A stretch of 64,000 nt of DNA from Phocoena phocoena (Eukaryota > Chordata > Mammalia > Artiodactyla > Phocoenidae), in assembly GCF_963924675.1 (NCBI RefSeq), contig NC_089239.1, positions 34,867,818 to 34,931,817 of the forward strand, given 5' to 3'. Below the pieces are notes generated by a model, which saw nothing but the letters and a program-made list of their open reading frames with translations, ran no database searches and was not told the DNA's origin. Positions 1 through 10,474 of the stretch are shown in pieces (position 1 is the first letter of the stretch; each line of letters begins with the position of its first letter). Made by a program: the position numbers and the translations under genes.

Positions 1-60
1 CGTAAATGCTTGTGGCAAGAACACTGTTGCATTATTTCAATATTTGAAAGATTGCTTTTT

Positions 61-650
61 TAAAATTAATTTTTATTATAGTCGATTTACAATGTTGTGT
101 TAGTTTCTGCTATACAGCAAAGTGAATCAGTTATCCATATACATATATCCACTCTTTTTTAGATTCTTTTCCTATGTAGGTCATTACAGAGAATTGAGTA
201 GAGTTCCCTGTGCTCTACAGTAGGTTCTTATTATCTATTTTGTATACAGTAGCGTGTATATGTCAATCCCAATCTCCCTATTTACCCTCCCCCCTTTTCC
301 CCCTTGGTAACCGTAAGTTTGTTTTCTACATCTGTGACTCTATTTCTGTTTTGTAAATAAGTTCATTTGTACCATTCTTTTTAGATTCCACATATTAGTG
401 ATATCATATGATATTTGTCTTTCTCTTTCTGACTTACTTCACTCAGTATGACAGTCTCTGGGTCCATCCACGTCACTGCAAATGGCATTATTTCATTCTT
501 TTTTATGGCTAAGTAATATTCCATGGTATGTATGTACCACATCTTCTTTATCCATTCATCTGTCGATGGACATTTAGGTTGGTTCTGTGTCCTGGCGATT
601 GTAAATAGTGCTGCAGTGAACATTGAGGTGCATGTATTACCTTGAATTTT
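61..650 (-). mobile_element. 5'-truncated LINE-1, 3' end only
   Basis: This is the antisense copy of a LINE-1 3' end. At 61-130 it carries the reverse complement of the terminal sequence also seen at the end of the plus-strand L1 near 50.3 kb (tail, then a block ending in CAGCAAAGTGAATCAG). The minus-strand reading frame at 381-623 gives the ORF2 C-terminus (TAALFTIA, ...[20 protein letters not shown], ...SEVSQKEKDKYH). The element was truncated about 590 bp from its 3' end, and an A-rich tail appears as T/A-rich sequence at 55-80. A weak target-site duplication is possible (GAAAGATT at 46-53, GAAAAGATT at 655-663), but the ends are not certain. Confidence 0.85.
381..623 (-). pseudogene. LINE-1 ORF2 C-terminal remnant
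   Basis: These 80 codons correspond to the last part of LINE-1 ORF2p, downstream of the reverse transcriptase. The same stretch occurs at 10573-11034 (minus) and 49594-50076 (plus). It has no endonuclease or RT domain and cannot encode a working protein. It is open only because the truncated element happens to keep this short frame. Confidence 0.8.
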
Positions 651-1124
651 ATTAGAAAAGATTCCAATTCTTTAAATAACAGGTCATGCTTTAAATTACT
701 CTGATTGCACTAAAGCAACACTTGAACGTCACTGTTAAGTGAACTTCTTTTTCTCTCAGTTCTGTTACCAGCCTGTGGATTGGTCAGCAGAACCAGCCTT
801 GCACTAGGAAAAACGCACTGAGGGAATTCATAGCGTGAACATATTGTTATTTATTCTGAGTACCTTGTTTTATGATATAATAAAGCACTTGTATGTTGCT
901 AATGGTTTAGTCAGTCTTTATGTTCTTTGGAAATGCCTCCATGTATCTGTAGCTTTCAGCAGGGGTTTTTTAAAAGCTCACATCACTGTGAGTTATGAGG
1001 CCTAAGTTTTATAACAAATATATAAACTAATAATGTATGTGAGATGCTTAAAATCGTATTCTATTCAGAATTACCTTTTCGCATTTGGCTTGAGTCCTTA
1101 CAACTTTTCTCTATTGCTAGTAAA
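651..1124. other. Unassigned AT-rich DNA
   Basis: No coding, RNA or repeat signal was recognised. An AATAAA occurs near 880, with nothing upstream to suggest that it is used. Confidence 0.5.
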
Positions 1125-1950
1125 AATACATCATCCTTCTTACACCCCACACTCAGTTTCTCCTGGCAGTAGAGTACATTGGCCACAATTAGCATCTACT
1201 GTTGATACATTATTATCAGCTGTCCCCCATGCTTCATTCTGATTGTAGTTTTTACCAGGTATCCCTGTTTCTGTCCCAGGACCCCATCCCACACACTGCA
1301 GCACTTTTAGCTGTCGTGTCTTCTGAGGCTTCTCTTGGCTCCGACAGTTTCTCAGACTCGCCTTGTTTTTGATGACCTTCACAGTTTTGAAAAATACTAG
1401 TCAGCTATTCTGTAGAATGTCCTTCGGTTGGGATTTGTCTGGTTTCTTCTCATGATTAGACTGGGGTTATAAGTTTCTGTGAGGAAGGTTCCAGAGGTGA
1501 AGTGCCATTCTCGTCACGTCACGTCAAGGGGATATATTATCAGCACGACTTATCACCACTGACGTTAACCTTGATCATTAACGCTTGCCAGGCTTCTTGG
1601 CTGTAACGTGGCTTTCTTTTCCCCCTTTGCATGCTACCCGCTTTGAAGGAAAGTCACTACGCACAGCTCTCGCTGCCGCACTGGGCACGTAGCTCCGCCT
1701 CCCTGAGGCCAGGGGACCCGCACAAAGTGTTTGGGATTTTGCAGGGGAAATCTGTCTGTTTTGCGTCATCTGTTTATTCATTCGATCATTTATTTACATC
1801 AGTATGGACTACTGGGTATGAATGTGACACTGTGGTTTACAATCCAGTGCTACTTTGCGTATTTACTGGCTCAAATTGTTCCAGCTTTGGGCTCTGAGAG
1901 CTTTATCATTTGGCTTCTGTGTCCATTTGATATACCTGATTGGGCTGCTT
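1125..1950. mobile_element. Old L1M-like interspersed repeat fragment
   Basis: The stretch resembles a repeat common to placental mammals. Recognisable parts are the block around 1290-1480 (GACAGTTTCTCAGACTCGCC, then ACTGGGGTTATAAGTTTCTG) and the run at 1760-1930 (TTTATTTACATCAGTATGGA, then TCAAATTGTTCCAGCTTTGG). I attribute it to an ancient L1M 3' region from memory of the family. The exact RepBase name and the orientation are not certain. ORFs across it are chance frames. Confidence 0.5.
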
Positions 1951-2097
1951 CTAAGCATAAAACGAAAATAAAATCTAGCAGTGGATTTTAAGACCTTTGC
2001 AACTCCACATTTTCTAGAAGTCTGATCTTTCGAATCTTATCTTCCTAAGGAAGTGAATGACAGAGGAAAGAAACCAGTTTGACTTACAACACTGCAT

Positions 2098-2335
2098 TAC
2101 ACCAGCTGTTTCTCTTGAGTAAATTATTTAAGCCCCGTGAGCCTCAGTTTCTTTGTTGTTAAGGTGAGAATACTTTTAGCTTGAACCACAGGAAGCTGCC
2201 AGTATTATACAACTTTGGACCTACAAAATAAGTTTATGTGGCTCAATCTTAGTTGTACCTAACTCGTGAGAGTGTTGTAAGGATGACGTGAAATCACACG
2301 TGCAGAGTCCTTTCTGTACAAATGTCAATGCCCTT
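2098..2335 (+). mobile_element. MIR SINE, split by a small insertion
   Basis: A degraded MIR is readable in two blocks. The first, at about 2098-2172, has the core-like GAGCCTCAGTTTCTTTGTTG. The second resumes at about 2253 with CTCGTGAGAGTGTTGTAAGG, the counterpart of the MIR 'cctcatagggttgttgtgagg' segment. Between them lies an unrelated segment of about 80 bp that also occurs at 3.03 kb. MIR is a mammal-wide tRNA-derived SINE, so this copy is old. Confidence 0.6.
2172..2252. mobile_element. Small MITE-like insertion inside MIR, copy 1
   Basis: About 80 bp interrupts the MIR. Its left end reads TTAGCTTGAACCACAGGAA, and the reverse complement of its right end reads TAAGATTGAGCCACATAAA, so the two ends form imperfect terminal inverted repeats. 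The 52 bp segment at 2162-2213 matches 3031-3082 at 48 of 52 positions. This looks like a tiny non-autonomous DNA transposon. The family was not recognised. Confidence 0.45.
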
Positions 2336-3030
2336 TACCTCGTCCCTATTCTATCCCTTAGAAAAAGCTGAGTTGGCTGTTGGCCATTGACACAAAGCAT
2401 CCATACCGAAAATAGATTGCTGTTGGTTGTTCCATGTTAGGGAAGAGAATGCTAGGGTGTCTAAAATGCTAAAATCTCCCTTCCCCCCAAATCTCTTAAT
2501 CAGGTGAAGGACAGATTTTGGTAATAAATTCTTCAGGATTGAATCTTATTTTGAACTTTCGTCCAAATCCAGGTATTTCAAAACATGAAGGCTCATGAAC
2601 TGGTATTTTATCAGATACTAAAACAACTTGAGACTAGTTTCCTTGGTACATTGAAATTGATCATTCTTGAATCTAAAACAAGCTACCGAAATCACTATGT
2701 TCCCTTGATATAATGAGATACATTAGATAAAGTGATCCCAACCCATTATACTGAATGGAGGGTCTTTAAACGCAGCAAAGCGCAAGGTTGCCCAACTCAA
2801 GTGGAACAAGTGAGATTACTTCCCGGCTTCAAATCAGATGCGTGTTGCTGGCGGTTGGAAGTTTGTTTTGTGGCAATGACCAAGATTGACTCACATCCAT
2901 TATGAGGTCCTACAAGGGAAGATTTTTTTTATACTTTCCATGCATTTATGGCATGAAAATCTGGACCTCAGACTTTACTTTTTTCCTCTTTTAGGGGCGT
3001 TAATTTTTTGAAGAAAACAAAACAATACAT
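2336..3030. other. Unassigned AT-rich DNA
   Basis: No gene, RNA or confidently named repeat was seen. Confidence 0.5.
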
Positions 3031-3135
3031 AGGTGGGAATACTTTTAGTTTGAACCACATGAAGCTGCCAGTACTATACAACAAATAATAAGTCATGTGA
3101 CCTTTTTTTCATACATAGGGCATATGACTTATTTT
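3031..3135. mobile_element. Small MITE-like element, copy 2, with hairpin
   Basis: The left 52 bp repeat the segment at 2162-2213 with four differences. Compared with copy 1, about 13 bp appear to be missing before the AATAAGT segment. Overlapping its right end is a strong palindrome: AATAAGTCATGTG at 3087-3099 pairs with CATATGACTTATT at 3121-3133 (12 of 13 pairs) around a 21 nt loop. Confidence 0.45.
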
Positions 3136-4073
3136 ATGACGTAAGTGAGAATAATTGGTCATAATAGGAAATAGACTTATCTATGCATCATGTATCTATG
3201 ATGTGTATTCATTCCTAATTTTAGACTGGAATAGGTTTCTCAAAAGGAAAGAATACTGGCCTGGATGCCGAAAGCTAAGTCCACATCTCACTGCTGACGA
3301 CAATGTGTGTGCCCAGTCATCAAAACATTTTATTTTTATTGTCTTTCCACTACTTTGTGTTGACCTTCCCAGAAGGTTAGCTCCTAAGAGCTGTGAAATA
3401 AATGAGAATATTATTTTTAATAGAAGAAGAATTTGCTTATGAATGTTAAAATACCCTTTGTTAGCCAGTATTAACCAATAATGAAAAATAGTTTGGGGGG
3501 AGATGGTGAAAAGTGGCCAAGGCACTCTCATGGCCCTTTTCACCCCAGCTGCCCTGCAAAAGAGGCAGCTCCCTTTGTGACTTTGTTTTAAAAGGCATTG
3601 AAAATCCTCCCTCCTCCCGCTAATTTCACTGAAATTTTACTCTTAGAGAATCAGTCTTCAGGATGAGACTGTCTTGTTTCTGTGAATCCCTGTTAAATTG
3701 CAGTTACAGCTCGACTGTTAAGTGTTGAGCTACGGTCACTTTTACTGTGGTCAGCCAAGGTATTAATCAAAGCAGGTTTATTTTCTTTCTTTCCACGTCC
3801 TATAGAAAAAGCAGATCCCCTTCACCCTTATTCTCCCTTTAGCCATCATTCTGTATCTTCTATTCACAAGCCATACGTTGTCTCCAATTTCTCACCTCCC
3901 ATTAACATCTTAACGCTTTGCTCTTTGGCTTCTACCAAAGGCCATTTCTTCTCTCAGAATGGCATCCTTCCTGTTGCTTTACCCAGTAGCCTATTTTTAG
4001 TTCACATCCTGCTTAAAACCTCTAGACCACTTGTTTCTTCTTGAAGTTCTTTCCTCTCTGAGCAGTGAAATCA
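3136..4073. other. Unassigned DNA
   Basis: No gene or clear repeat was seen. Short frames on both strands at 3155-3543 overlap each other and show no recognisable protein. Confidence 0.5.
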
Positions 4074-4265
4074 ATCTCTCCCTCTCTCTCCCTGTCTCCC
4101 TCTTTCTCCCTCCCTCTCCCTCTCCCTCTCTCCCTCCCTTTCTCTCTCCCTCCCTCTCTCCTTCTCTCTCCCTCTCCTTTTCTCTCTCTCTCTCCCCCTC
4201 TCTCTCTCCCCCTCTCTCTCTCCCCCTCTCTCTCTCCCTCTCTCTCTCTCCCTCTCTCCCTCCCT

Positions 4266-4300
<35 letters not shown>

Positions 4301-4301
4301 C
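4074..4301 (+). repeat. Polypyrimidine tract, (CTCCCT)n and (CT)n
   Basis: About 230 bp are almost pure C and T. They run from mixed CTCCC/CTTT blocks, through a CTCTCTCTCCCC motif repeated several times around 4180-4240, to a clean (CT)n run ending near 4300. The 'Ser/Leu/Pro' and 'Arg/Glu' frames over it are translations of simple sequence and not genes. Long polypurine/polypyrimidine tracts of this kind can form triplex (H-DNA) structures and are usually length-variable. Confidence 0.95.
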
Positions 4302-4324
4302 ATTACTGAATACTCCTCAGTTTC

Positions 4325-4815
4325 TGTGATGGTTCATTTTAATGTGATACTTTGATGAGGCCACAGTATATAGATATTTGGTCAGACATTTTTCTGGATG
4401 TTTCTGTGAAGGTATTTTTAGATGAGATTAAAATTTAAATCAGTAGACTTTGAGTAAAGCAGATTACCCTCCATAATGTGGGTGGGCTTCATCCAATTAG
4501 CTGAAGGCCTTCATAGAACAAAGGCTGACCTCTGCCTAGGAGAATGGAATTCTGCCAGCAGACTGCCTTTGGACGCCAAGTGAAACCCTCCCCTGGGTTT
4601 CTAGGCTGCCAGCCTACCCTGTGGATGTTTGGACTTGCCAGCTTCCCTGATAACATGAGCCAATTCCTTAAAATAAACCTAGAAAGATAGATAAATAGAG
4701 AGATAGATTAATAGATAGTTACGTAGAGCTATGTATACATGTGTGTATATGAATAATACACAGACATACCTGCAAACTTCTCATTGGTTCTCTTTCTCTG
4801 GAAAACCCTAGTATG
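4325..4815 (+). mobile_element. Old eutherian interspersed repeat, class uncertain
   Basis: The block resembles a widespread mammalian repeat. It opens with GTGATGGTTCATTTTAATGTG, continues with AAGCAGATTACCCTCCATAA, and closes with GAGCCAATTCCTTAAAATAA and GGTTCTCTTTCTCTGGA. I recognise the family by these phrases but cannot say whether its formal class is LTR or old L1 3' end. A GATA-rich microsatellite (AGATAGATAAATAGAGAGAT) sits at about 4683-4715 inside it. Confidence 0.55.
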
Positions 4816-5469
4816 GTTTCACTTGCCACTTTCCTTCTTTGCCTGCTCTTAAATAACTGGGCCTTGTAAGGCTCTGTCTAGCTCTCTGGTCATCTCACTC
4901 TACATAAGTGAGTTCTCAGAACTTCACTCTTTTCTAAGCACAGGTGTCTAGCCCATAACTCTATTTTGAACCCCAAATTTCAGATTCCATTTCTAACCCC
5001 CTAACTGGCAGCACCACGTAGGTATCCCACAGGAACTTTGAAGCCACTGTGTACAAGCACAGACTCATCTTCCCCCACCTCAGCTTATACTTTATCATAA
5101 AAACTTAGTTTATTGATAAAGTGATTAGCAACCAAAGCCAAAAAATCTGAATAAACAAGTTCCTTTGGACACTTTACTTTTCCCACGGTCTCAAATCCAC
5201 ACCCAACACCATCTTCTCTCCTCTGACATAGCAGACGGGTTATTAAGTCTTAGTGTAGACATACTTAAAATATATTTTCTTGTCTCAATTTTCACTCCAG
5301 GGCCTAATTTCAGGCTCTCATTACATACAGTTAAATCAAAATACAATCTGAATCCTGTCTGCCCATCACATCTCCTGGCTTTACTCCCCCGTGCTTAAAA
5401 ATTTGGCATTACTTACAGACTCCTAAAGTTGCATAGTTTTTGTACTGCTGTGGCTTACCCATAGCCGTC
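4816..5469. other. Unassigned DNA
   Basis: No supported feature was seen. Confidence 0.5.
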
Positions 5470-5790
5470 ACTGCTCCTAGAAGTCCTTTCTCCTCTATTT
5501 AGAAAATGCCCCTGGTGCTTTAAGGCACTGCGTAAACAGCACTTCTTTCATCAAACCTGATAGATCCACCTTTCGAGTTCTTGAGCTGATTATCCTATAC
5601 TTAATGCCATTGCCACACGTTTTGCCTGCATCTGATGCTGCTATGACTTCTTATTTAAAATGGCGTTTGTCTGTCTGCGCACCTGTTGCCTTGTGAGATT
5701 TTTAAGGGTAGAAATTGGGTTTTATTCCTCATTGCATCCCTATATTTAGCAGACAAGACATCCATGGAAAGCATCCGTGAGGGTTTGAGT
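5470..5790 (+). mobile_element. Degraded L2 3' region (probable)
   Basis: The order of weak matches follows the L2 LINE 3' end: a pyrimidine-rich coding remnant, then TTTTTAAGGGTAGAAATTGGG and CATTGCATCCCTATATTTAG. These correspond to the L2 'gagggcaggaactgtgtc ... tgtatccccagcacctag' segment. Divergence is high, so the boundaries are approximate. Confidence 0.4.
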
Positions 5791-6394
5791 ACACGTGTGA
5801 TCAGGGAAGAAAAAGTAAACATGGATATGAAAAATGTAACCTTATCGTTAGTAAACTGAATTGAAACTATTACCATATATTTTATAAATGGCACTCTCTT
5901 CCCAGGATGCTGTCATATCAGAAAGAAAACAAACAAAATTGTTAAAAAGATAAAAATTTTAAATAACTTCCTGAATTTTTAGATTAAAAAAAGAGAGAGA
6001 AAGTCAAAATTACAATTAGGCTCTTTATAAAATAGTCAGAATGAAAAAAGCAAGATAGAACCCAGTGTATGAACCCTGTATGAGCTGATAGCACGTGTGA
6101 GTTTGTATGGAGGCATGTGTGTGTATGTGTGTAAACAGCAGTAGGCACAAACCTAAAGGCCACAAGTTGAGTTGTCCAAGGAGACAAAATAAGACTTTTT
6201 TCCACGTAACTATATATACTGTGCTTCTTTCATGGTGTAATTTAGCATAAAGGCAATTCAGAGTGTTTTTGATAAATTCAAGGTCTCTCCCTGCAGCTCC
6301 TCCCCGTTCACTCCAGGATTGCATGTGGGTGTTGGTGGAGGGTTATGTTATCATCATGGTCTTTGATATTATCATGAGCGTTACGTGACACGTG
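5791..6394. other. Unassigned AT-rich DNA with short TG run
   Basis: A short imperfect (TG)n/(TATG)n run lies at about 6113-6132. Nothing else was recognised. Confidence 0.45.
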
Positions 6395-6590
6395 CCCTTT
6401 TCAACTGCATTGCGTATATTAACTCATTCGTCCTCACAAACGCCTGAGACAGGAAGTGCTGTTATTGCTGCCATTTTAGAGATGAGAGAACGGGTACAGA
6501 GAAGTTAAGCAGTTCCCTGTCGGTGGGGCAGCTAGTGCGCTGTGAAGCAGGGAATAAAGCCCTGCCACTCCTCCAGGGTCAGGGCTCTTT
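6395..6590 (-). mobile_element. MIR SINE
   Basis: This is the antisense MIR pattern: ATTAACTCATTCGTCCTCAC, then CCATTTTAGAGATGAGAGAA, AGAGAAGTTAAGCAG and GGGGCAGCTAGTGCG, in the order expected for a reversed MIR. The copy is moderately diverged. Confidence 0.75.
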
Positions 6591-7188
6591 CTCGCTGCCA
6601 TACTGAGCGCAGCCAAGGCGGGTGAAGAAGGGCTTCCCTGGCCTCAGCTGTCCTCTGCACCCAGGCGGACCGCGGCATCCCCGTGGTTCTGTGTTCATTT
6701 CCATCTTGGCTGTGTATCCTTCATTCCAGCAGAGGATTCTTGTTTCCTTTTTCGTCTTAAAAAGGCAGTTACCTTGTCTGGACTCCAACTTCAGACACTG
6801 CTCCTATCTTCAGTCTGCGCCCCCCGCACGTCCCCCGTGCTTGTAGAATCTGCTGGTCACTCGAGCACTTGGGCAAAGTTGACCTTCCCGTGGTGTGGCT
6901 CACACAGTCTGTAGCTTCCTGGCCGCTAGGAAATCCTCTTTAATTTTCATCTGTTCCGCCAGTTTTCAACTCTAGCTTGTGACACCTCAACCCAATAAGA
7001 CTCCAGCTTTCTGCCACCAAAGCGGAGCATGGGTTAGGAAATGCCTTCCATTCCCAAAGCAGCAAACTCACAAAATTTCTCCCAGCGCAACAGAGTCTTG
7101 TTCCAACAGAGATAAATTTCGCTCTGGTATCTGCCTGCCCCACCCCTGCCCCAAGCCCCCTGGGTCTTCCCTGCCCATGTAGAGGTTA
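6591..7188. other. Unassigned DNA, slightly GC-richer
   Basis: The region is richer in GC than its surroundings. Overlapping 60-75 codon frames occur on both strands, none with a recognisable domain. No exon is supported. Confidence 0.45.
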
Positions 7189-7202
7189 GAAGTTTGCCTA
7201 GG

Positions 7203-7316
7203 ATGAATTGGGAGATTGGGATTGACATATATACACTAATATGTAGAAAATGGATAACTAATAAGAACCTGCTGTATAAAATAACTAAATCAAATTCAAA
7301 AATTCATTAAAAAAAA
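7203..7316 (+). mobile_element. Very short LINE-1 3' insertion with target-site duplication
   Basis: These 114 bp are the end of an L1 3' UTR (GGGATTGACATATATACACT, then TAATAAGAACCTGCTGTATA) followed by an A-rich tail. It is flanked by direct repeats GAAGTTTGCCTAGG (7189-7202) and GAAGTCTGCCTAGG (7317-7330), 13 of 14 identical. This is the signature of target-primed reverse transcription that stopped almost at once. The 3' UTR type matches the L1 at 10.2-16.2 kb rather than the one at 44.6-50.4 kb. Confidence 0.85.
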
Positions 7317-7330
7317 GAAGTCTGCCTAGG

Positions 7331-8059
7331 GTTTGGGCAGATTTATATTCAGATATGGCATCTGTTCTTACTCTTTTCTTTTCACTTCCAGAATTTTCTC
7401 TTTAAATTTGGAGTTTCTCTTCCGACACTGCATTCTCCTTGCCACCTTTAGTCAAGCGAGTAAGGCTACATTTTTTCTGTTGCCTTAGGTTTCAGGGAGC
7501 AGGCTTGGTCAAGACGGCGAGAAGCTCATAGACCTTGCCCTTTCCACAGCAGCTTTTCAAGAGTGCTCTCTTCAGTGACATCTGTCTGGTTTTTGATGCT
7601 TTTCTGCTGTTTTTCCAGCTCTGCACTCTCTTTGCCACTCCAACCCCAGAGAGTAAGGCTGTGGTTTTCTACCCCGTAATCTTGGGAATTGGGATGCGTG
7701 TTTGGGCGAAAAAGCAATGACGCCCTCCTCCAGTGGCAGTTTCAAGACTCCATCCACTTCTGCATGCTTCCCAGGTCCTTTCAATAGTACTTAAAGTTTT
7801 CTTCAAATTTCATCATTGTCTGGAAAAGGGTTTGCATGACCACCCTGCTGCCATTACTGGAAGTCCCCCAAATGTATTTTTATGTTAATAAAAAGTACAG
7901 TCCACAAAAAAATACCGCAGGTATGAATCACATGCTTTTGAAGTGAGGCGGTATGAAAGCTACCTTATCTTCAGGTTGGCTCTTTCATGAGGCCAAATGC
8001 CATGAAATGCAACCTGAGGATGTCTTTATGCTCCAGCTAGATACGTCTTACAGTGAGGT
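7331..8059. other. Unassigned DNA
   Basis: No supported gene. Two stretches (about 7420-7500 and 7600-7690) share the words TTTGCCAC/CTTGCCAC and GAGTAAGGCT in the same order. That similarity is too weak to call a duplication. Confidence 0.4.
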
Positions 8060-8129
8060 TCATGGAGGTCCCAGTTTTCTGGGACAGTCTCCATTTATGA
8101 CTGTTATCCTGGTGTAATTATTAATTAAA

Positions 8130-8235
8130 CTCTCTTTAAAGGCTATCTCCAAATATGGTTACATTCTGAGGAACTGGGGGGCTAAGATTTCGTTATATGA
8201 ATTTGGGGGTTATATAATTTAGCCCATCATAATCA
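8130..8235 (+). mobile_element. Old L1M 3'-UTR-like fragment
   Basis: The run GGCTATCTCCAAATATGGTT, then ACATTCTGAGGAACTGGGGG and ATATGAATTTGGGGGTTATA, follows a 3' UTR sequence common in old mammalian L1M elements. Family assignment is from memory. Confidence 0.5.
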
Positions 8236-8497
8236 TGGATAACAGTGTTATGAAAATCATAACAGATAGCATCAGAGTGGCAATGTTGCTAGACATAGCA
8301 AAGTCAGTAAAAAACAGCATTTGATTTCATTCCCGATTACTGAGGGCCGTACATAGGCCAGGTGTGCTTACGAGGCCCCCCTAACACTAAGCTTTCCCTG
8401 CATTTGTCAAAATGATCATGGTGTACACATGGCCTTCCTGTCCCTGTAATTCTCACCACATTCTTTATTGTAGACTCAGCTTCCACTTTCTTGACGC

Positions 8498-8668
8498 CAG
8501 TGTTTATCCAAAGTGTGGTCTGTGGATGAACAGCGCCAGAGCCACTTGGAGGGCTTATTAAAAATGCAGAGTTCACACCAGAGCACAGAACTAAAAATTT
8601 TGGCAGGCAGGGCCCAAGTCTTCAGCTGCAAAGGACTCTTAAGGCGCACTCCAATTTGAGTGTAACTG
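8498..8668 (+). mobile_element. MER5A-type hAT-Charlie relic
   Basis: The left end CAGTGTTTATCCAAAGTGTGG corresponds to the MER5A terminus ('cagtggttctcaaagtgtgg'). The interior GGCTTATTAAAAATGCAGAG and the right end TTTGAGTGTAACTG also fit. MER5A is a short non-autonomous hAT transposon found across placental mammals. No clean 8 bp target duplication was found. Confidence 0.6.
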
Positions 8669-8690
8669 AATCCGTCAAAATGTCTATGGA

Positions 8691-10221
8691 TGACTCTTGC
8701 ACTGAACTTGAGAAAAGGACAGTAAATGACTGCAGGCAAAGTGGATGAGTCACTAAGCTCTCCCTTTAGATGGTGCAGAGACTTGGTATAAGACCAGTCA
8801 TGATGTGTAGCTCAAGGTACATAAGACATTTAACATTGAATTTATTCACTGAGTAGAGAGCTGGTGTTAGACCCTGAGGGAAGCAGTATTATTCTAACAA
8901 GTTGCATGAAATTTGAAGAGCTTTTAGCTTACGAGGAAAAACTGTGCATGCCAAAAATATCTGGATAAACATTTTTAAAGGCAGATTTTCTTAACCACGG
9001 GTTCTTTGGAACTTAGAAAATGATTCAGATCTTTTCACTTATACATCTTGACTTTGAATAAATATTTTTAAGCCTACCTAAATAACTGTGGCACTAGAGA
9101 AATCAGATGACTGTCCTGTAATAAGATAACAAAAATGCAATGATAACTCCAATTTAATGGCTGACTTTTAACACGTTAGCATTTTTCCTGAAGTGAAACT
9201 GACCTTCTCACAAAGCATGTCACAATACTCTCTTTTTGCTAGGATGAAATATTACTGCAAGGTTATTACATGTCTGTGGAAAGGTAAATGTTCTGAGGCC
9301 ACTGACTCTACGATGCACGCGTGAAAGTGTGGTTTGAGGTCCGTCATGGAAATTCAATAATTATTACCGGTTAGGTCAATACATTTGGAAAGATGGGAAA
9401 GGATTACAGAATGAGAGCACTTTATGTTTTAAAAAACTGATCTAATGCCTCCTTTGGCTAATTCATCCATGACAACCAGATTTGGCCCAGAGTTCCACGT
9501 GCACGGCTTCCACTGACATCCATAGAATTTGTGCATGAGTTACTGAGGTTAGAATTAAGCCCTAAGGAAATAACTAAAGATTTTTGGTGAGGTATACTTC
9601 TGTGATTAAATAAAATCATTTTTATGGGCTTTGTTTCCTTGTTTTCAGACTGGTTTCTTATGAAGATAAATAGCCTAAGCACTTTGAGGTTAATATCGCT
9701 TTTAAGCTATTTGTCTCCATTTGGGAACTAAATGCAAAGGAAAATGAATGTTTTACCTCTCAGAAGCTTTCTCCACTTAAATGTTTCCATTAAACCCAGA
9801 GTCCAGAAAACTTTATCAATTTCCCAGGAATAGGCATTAATCACCTCCAAATATTTTGGAAAACAGTGGAAAAACCTATCTAGTAAGAAGAGTGTTAACT
9901 CTTCAGCTATTTGTTTCCTTCTTGTACTGCTGTGACCAGAGTGACACCTGCTTCCCTCTGTAAAAACAAGGAACATGTAATCTGATTTGAAAAAAAAATG
10001 TTCATGACATATGGTCCTCTAAAAAAGTACAAATTTAAAAAGTCAGTCTTAAAATACAGCCTTACTTGAAATTTTAGTATTTAAATTTTAGTACTTAAAA
10101 ATACATAAATATTGAGCTAAGGTAATTATCTTCAACTTACTTTCTATGAAGGCACTAAAAGCCTTAGTTTGTAGAAAAAGGGCAAATATTGAATTAAATG
10201 GTATAGGCTGGGCGTGATGCT
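8691..10221. other. Unassigned AT-rich DNA
   Basis: About 1.5 kb without a supported gene or recognisable repeat. Frames on the minus strand at 9458-9682 and 9728-9976 have no recognisable domain. Confidence 0.5.
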
Positions 10222-10474
10222 AACACATTATATTTCTTTTCTTTTTCTTTGTTTTGTTTTTAAAGTTAATCTATTTTTAAAAGTTTATTTTTTTATGCAG
10301 CAGGTTCTTATTAGTCATCCATTTTATACACATCAGTGTATACATGTCAATCCCAATCTCCCAATTCATCCCACCGTCACCCCCGCTTTCGCCCACTTAG
10401 TGTCCACACGTTTGTTCTCTACATCTGGGTCTATTTCTACCCTGCGAACCGGTTCATCTGTACCATTTTCCTAG

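Noticed and set aside
4022..4355. Long Ser/Leu/Pro and Arg/Glu-rich open frames
   Set aside because: They are translations of a CT/GA simple repeat in three registers and have no protein character.
7420..7690. Possible local duplication (shared TTGCCAC ... GAGTAAGGCT words)
   Set aside because: Similarity is limited to a few short words with different spacing, too little for a duplication call.
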